Origin: Bacteroidales bacterium UBA1757
GTDB taxonomy: Bacteria; Bacteroidota; Bacteroidia; Bacteroidales; UBA1402
DNA length: 18,724 nucleotides
NCBI GenBank assembly: GCA_002315625.1
Contig: DCHH01000113.1
Span: 247-18,970 of the forward strand
Direction: 5' to 3'
Shown here: in pieces, positions 15,146-18,724 of the stretch
Layout of the letters: each line of letters starts with the position of its first letter
How positions within the stretch are numbered: the first letter of the stretch is position 1
Notes under the pieces: model-generated
Database searches by the model: none
Told to the model about the DNA's origin: nothing
The model's input: the letters and a program-made list of their open reading frames with translations, nothing else
Translations under genes and position numbers: made by a program

Positions 15146-18031
15146 TTATTCGTCAACTATATTTGTTACCGTTACGGTTATGTCGCTGATATTGGCACGG
15201 CCCTTTGTGCTGGAGGCTCCGTCACGGGCACCAAAGGCAATTCTGTCTCCTTGATGGAGTTCCAGGCCTGACACACTGACGGTCTGCCAAGAGGAAACGT
15301 TGGTAATCTCAACTTCCTGGTAATTTGCAGCAACCTTCTCAGGGAAGGTGAAGTTTGATTTGTGATCAGCCTCGGTTACGTTGGCAAGTGCCGGTGTAAG
15401 CGCTACGATAGCCCACTTGGCTTCCTGCGTATCGCTGTATTTTGTTACCGTTACAGAAACGGTGACAATGGCTTTCTTGCCAGCCGGAACAGTAAACTGA
15501 GGGGTGAGCACCCAGCCCTTGGCCGAGGCCGTTCCCAGTTTGATGTAACCGGGGTGGACATAGGCTTTGCTATCCACAGCCCAGCCATTGAGTCGCGAAC
15601 TCTTTCCAAGTGCTGTTCCAAAACTGATGAGCTCCTTCTCCGAACCCTCCCCGGAATAACGGAACCACCCGGGTGCGTTAACGTAAGTGGAGAAATCATC
15701 TGTTTTGTCCACCATATATCCAGCCGCAGAGGAAAGGTAATCAGCATCCCAGCAGAGTTCGCCGAAGTCCTCGGCATAAACGACTCCCGCCTGAGTAATG
15801 CTTGAAGGCATTTGATATACGGTAAAGTCCTCGGTCGTGGCTGAAACGATAGAAGAAACGGCAAAATTGGTGCTGTCGGTTACCCTGAACCAGTATGGAG
15901 TTGAAGGCGTGAGACCTGCAATCACCAATTTAGGTTGCTTTTTATTCCATCCTCTGTTCTCGGCGGAAATGTCAAAACTTGCCTGAAGCTCTGTACATGC
16001 GCTGTTCTTGAACAGTTCAACCAGGTAATGATTTTTGTAGTCAGCATCAGAATCGCCCCATTTGAATGAAAGCGTGGATGAAGTTGCCTTGATCAGAGAA
16101 GCATTCACTTTTGCGCCAGGCTTGTCGTACAGATCTGTCAGTTTTACGGAAACCTCAGAAATATTGAAGCGATTCTTGCCTGAGATGTTCTGCAATGAGC
16201 CTATTGCAAGACTGTTGGCATTGGAAAGGTCATTGACAGTAACTGTATGGACTTCCCAGACTCCAGCTTCTGTCATGTTGAATGCGTAAACTTTATCCTC
16301 AGCCAAGCTTCCAAGCTTGTAGCAAGGTTCCGGATTGCTGGCAGAAGAGTACTTTTCCATTGTACCGGTCTGTACAAGCACGCCGAAATCATTGTCCGAG
16401 GCGTCGTACTTGAGCAGTTTCACGGTAACTTCCACTGAAGCCAGTTTACCGTTGGGAATTGCGGCAAGTTTAGGCGTTACAAGGTGTGTACGGCCGCTTG
16501 ACGACACGCCACAGCGCAGGAAGCCCGCATGCAGATAGTTGGAACTGTTTCCTGCAAATCCCCAATCGGCAATACGTTTGCCCGTGTCCCAGATTTTTGT
16601 GACGTTGAACAGACGTATGCTGTTTTCGCTTGAGGTCTTGTAGTTTATGTCGTCGGGGTTGACAACGCCGCTGAATATCTTCAGCTCATGGTTGTTGTCA
16701 AAGAAGCCGGCGGCACCGGCGGTTCCGTCCACGCCATAGCCCCACTCGTTGAAGTTTTCCGCAAGGATAATGTCACCGATTTGAGGATTTGTAACGGCGT
16801 TGTATGCAACGTTAGTGAACTTGCCTGTGGTCGCCGAAGCCACGTTGGAAACCAGTGGTTCTGCCCCTGCGGTGTCTGTGGCAACGAAATAGTAGGTCTT
16901 GTCAGGATCCAGGCCTGCGAACACGAAGCAAGGAATCTTGCCGCTCCAGCAATCTGCATCAGCCGGGAACAGATAGGAAACTACCAGCTCGGAGCATGCA
17001 GCATCGCCATAGAGCGAGATAGTATAAGGCTTGGACACATCCTCTGCGGCATCTCCGTCATGGGTCCATTTGAATGCCAGTGTGGACGAGGTTGCATTCA
17101 CGCACTGGGCGGTTATGGGGTAGTTAATGTCCACCTTGACTGTCAATGCTGTTATCTTGAAGCCGTTCGGGAGATTGAGGGTCAGAATGTTTTCTGTGCC
17201 TTCTTTCTTGCCGGAGGTCAATACGTATAGGTCGGAGTCAACCGCTAGAGTGTAGTTCTCAGTATCGGATGACGTTATGGTATATTGGCCGGCAGGTATG
17301 ACAGCGTCTTCTTCACCGTCAAAATATGCCGCGGCAATAACGTGGGACGTTTCTTTCTCAATGTTCTTTATGCTTCCAATAGACATGGTCTCTGCGTCGA
17401 ACCAGATTGAGCGGCGGATATTGGATACTACCGGGATAATGAGACCATAGCCGTCATCGGTGCGCATGGTGATGTTGCCCTTCCCGTAGTAGAGCCATTC
17501 CTCCGCTGTTGAGCTGACATATTTCAATTGGAGCAGTCCGCCATCGACAGTAAATGCATCGGGGTTGGATGACTCCCAAGTGAAGGTGTGCTGCTTCTGA
17601 TCGGAAGTGGTGACGTTCAGTTGGGTTGAGTATCCCGGGTATGCATATACAGAGTTGACCGGTATTCCGTATTCGTCGGTCACGGTGATGTCGTAACGCT
17701 TGGGCGGATTTACGTTGACCAGGCATGATGACAGGGCAAGCCCGTCGGAAGATGTTGCCACAACGTAGGTAACGCCGTTCTTGCAAGCTTCGACCACGCC
17801 TCCCTTGACCTTGACCAAGGATGTGTCAAGAGATGTCCAGATAACGGCCTGGCTGAATGACTCCGGCAAAACTTTCGCCGTCAGCGTTTCCGTCTGCCCG
17901 ACATACATGTTCAGAGTCTCCTTGTTCAGAATTACATGGGTCGCATAACTCGTGTTTCCCCCGTCTTCCTTTTTGCAGGACCAGACAAGGGCTGAAACCA
18001 AGGCAAGTGATATTAGAAATGATTTTCTCAT
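15146..18031 (-). CDS. Protein A: lipoprotein with Ig-like (Big2) domains and two Fn3/beta-sandwich modules
   Basis: A 961-aa lipoprotein: MRKSFLISLALVSALVWSC with Cys19, then KKEDGG, a Lys-Glu-Asp pattern compatible with a Bacteroidetes surface-export signal. Residues 31-108 are a Big2-type bacterial Ig domain (LNMYVGQTETLTAKVLP, then VVEACKNGVTYVVATS). A second Ig-like region covers about 112-203 and a less clear one 205-303. Two copies of an Fn3-like plus beta-sandwich module follow. The Fn3 parts cover 304-402 and 639-733 (FAGLDPDKTYYFVAT, IAGLTPSTPYWFRVT). The sandwiches cover 418-634 and 749-959, beginning GDIILAENFNEWGYG and GVVYAEDFGELCWD, and the second ends RANISDITVTVTNIVD. No enzyme motif is visible. 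It lacks the fimbrillin-like domain of B, C and D. It starts 2 bases after the stop of gene E. A binding or scaffold role is inferred. Confidence 0.82.
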   Translation of the reverse strand: MRKSFLISLALVSALVWSCKKEDGGNTSYATHVILNKETLNMYVGQTETLTAKVLPESFSQAVIWTSLDTSLVKVKGGVVEACKNGVTYVVATSSDGLALSSCLVNVNPPKRYDITVTDEYGIPVNSVYAYPGYSTQLNVTTSDQKQHTFTWESSNPDAFTVDGGLLQLKYVSSTAEEWLYYGKGNITMRTDDGYGLIIPVVSNIRRSIWFDAETMSIGSIKNIEKETSHVIAAAYFDGEEDAVIPAGQYTITSSDTENYTLAVDSDLYVLTSGKKEGTENILTLNLPNGFKITALTVKVDINYPITAQCVNATSSTLAFKWTHDGDAAEDVSKPYTISLYGDAACSELVVSYLFPADADCWSGKIPCFVFAGLDPDKTYYFVATDTAGAEPLVSNVASATTGKFTNVAYNAVTNPQIGDIILAENFNEWGYGVDGTAGAAGFFDNNHELKIFSGVVNPDDINYKTSSENSIRLFNVTKIWDTGKRIADWGFAGNSSNYLHAGFLRCGVSSSGRTHLVTPKLAAIPNGKLASVEVTVKLLKYDASDNDFGVLVQTGTMEKYSSASNPEPCYKLGSLAEDKVYAFNMTEAGVWEVHTVTVNDLSNANSLAIGSLQNISGKNRFNISEVSVKLTDLYDKPGAKVNASLIKATSSTLSFKWGDSDADYKNHYLVELFKNSACTELQASFDISAENRGWNKKQPKLVIAGLTPSTPYWFRVTDSTNFAVSSIVSATTEDFTVYQMPSSITQAGVVYAEDFGELCWDADYLSSAAGYMVDKTDDFSTYVNAPGWFRYSGEGSEKELISFGTALGKSSRLNGWAVDSKAYVHPGYIKLGTASAKGWVLTPQFTVPAGKKAIVTVSVTVTKYSDTQEAKWAIVALTPALANVTEADHKSNFTFPEKVAANYQEVEITNVSSWQTVSVSGLELHQGDRIAFGARDGASSTKGRANISDITVTVTNIVDE

Positions 18032-18033
18032 AC

Positions 18034-18702
18034 TTATTTATTATATCTGACTGCGAAATAATCCATTGTGTTGTAACCGGAATTATTCTTGATTGTTGAT
18101 GAATCATAGGAATCCACTGACTTCGCAGCGGCCTTGTTGTTGCGAGGCATCAAGCGTATCCATACTTTCGTCTGCCCGAGAATCTCGGTAGGCAGAGGGA
18201 AGTCATAAACGCGTGTGCCAAGAGTCTGCCAATCGTTCTGGGTGTTCCAGATTGCCACGTCGTGCACGGTGAACTCGCAGATGTCTTTCCATTGGTCGTC
18301 ACTGGCGGCAGATGTGTCGGAGGTCGTAAGCGAGTACTGGGCTTTCCAGTATCTTGGCGACAGAGCGCTCTGGGAATTGTTGTACATTGCGAACTGCATG
18401 CTCACATTATTGGACGTGATGCCCGCTGTCGAGAACTCCACAAGCCAGCAATATCCGCGGTTGTTGCTGGAATCCCACCAATATTTGCTGGACCAGCTGA
18501 TATAGACGTTTGCGGCATACCAGCCCTTGCCGTCGGTGTTCTGAGCAGCTTCCTTGCCTTCAATCGGCATGTAGTCGGTGCCGTCTTCGAGGATAATGCC
18601 CACTCCGTTTTCATAATGGTTCTTTTTCTTGGAACCGCATGGGCCCAGATAGAAATATGAAGGGGAATAGTTGCCTACGTCGTTCCCATAAGTATGGCAC
18701 AT
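18034..18702 (-). CDS. Protein E: 3' part of a beta-sandwich surface protein, start uncertain
   Basis: The readable part is 222 aa, ending NTMDYFAVRYNK at TAA 18036-18034, two bases before gene A. The composition, rich in Trp, Tyr and Asn (YWWDSSNNRGYCWLVEF, VSMQFAMYNNSQS, WKAQYSLTTS, TKVWIRLMPRN), fits a jelly-roll or choice-of-anchor-type beta-sandwich as found at the C terminus of Bacteroidales surface proteins. The first in-frame ATG is at 18702, but it gives no signal peptide, unlike every other large gene of this operon, and a TGA lies only two codons upstream (18711-18709). Either the gene really starts here, or a longer gene reaching beyond the window is interrupted by a stop or frameshift. 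Function is not assignable. Confidence 0.5.
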   Translation of the reverse strand: MCHTYGNDVGNYSPSYFYLGPCGSKKKNHYENGVGIILEDGTDYMPIEGKEAAQNTDGKGWYAANVYISWSSKYWWDSSNNRGYCWLVEFSTAGITSNNVSMQFAMYNNSQSALSPRYWKAQYSLTTSDTSAASDDQWKDICEFTVHDVAIWNTQNDWQTLGTRVYDFPLPTEILGQTKVWIRLMPRNNKAAAKSVDSYDSSTIKNNSGYNTMDYFAVRYNK

Positions 18703-18724
18703 TTCGGCTCACCGCCAAAAGTCC

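Noticed and set aside
1..18724. tRNA, rRNA, insertion sequences, integrases or phage genes
   Set aside because: I saw no sequence with a tRNA fold, no transposase or integrase motif, and no terminal inverted repeats that would support any of these.

Overview
The window looks like chromosomal DNA of a gut- or rumen-type member of the Bacteroidales. The signs are Sec/SPII lipoprotein signals (a Cys at residue 18-23 followed by Lys/Asp/Glu), fimbrillin-like N-terminal domains, GLUG-repeat surface proteins, a PL12 heparinase and a GH28 enzyme, a -7 box of the Bacteroides type (TAnnTTTG), and A/T-rich translation starts without a clear Shine-Dalgarno. A genus cannot be assigned safely.

Left part (1-4590, + strand): a short terminator-like hairpin and a promoter precede a compact operon. 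It encodes a secreted GH28 glycosidase, an endonuclease/exonuclease/phosphatase (EEP) fold lipoprotein that starts on the stop codon of the GH28 gene (TAATG), and a heparinase III-like (PL12) gene that is broken. The heparinase gene has a TAG where the family has a Trp codon and a frameshift about 140 bases later. Its 3' end runs in frame into what looks like the C-terminal half of a glyoxalase/VOC domain.

Centre (4591-4704): a convergent intergenic region with two hairpins. Both are oriented as intrinsic terminators of the right-hand, minus-strand operon.

Right part (18724 down to 4705, - strand): one tightly packed operon of large surface proteins. In transcription order it holds the 3' part of a beta-sandwich protein (E), a 961-aa Big2/Fn3/beta-sandwich lipoprotein (A), a 44-aa micropeptide (sORF1), a 1449-aa fimbrillin-like/Fn3/beta-sandwich/GLUG lipoprotein (B), a 612-aa fimbrillin-like/EEP lipoprotein (C), a 1297-aa fimbrillin-like/GLUG lipoprotein (D), a 43-aa micropeptide (sORF2), and a strong terminator. 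Gaps are 2 to about 39 bases.

The most unusual feature is modular. B, C and D carry the same kind of N-terminal fimbrillin-like domain but different C-terminal parts: Fn3 plus sandwich plus GLUG helix, EEP enzyme, or GLUG helix alone. The EEP enzyme of C is a clear paralogue of the stand-alone EEP lipoprotein in the opposite operon. Two related micropeptides, too short for ordinary gene calling, sit directly behind large lipoprotein genes. A plausible reading, which is inference, is a surface-display or adhesion locus in which a common mount carries interchangeable adhesive or enzymatic heads, next to a partly decayed glycan-degradation operon.
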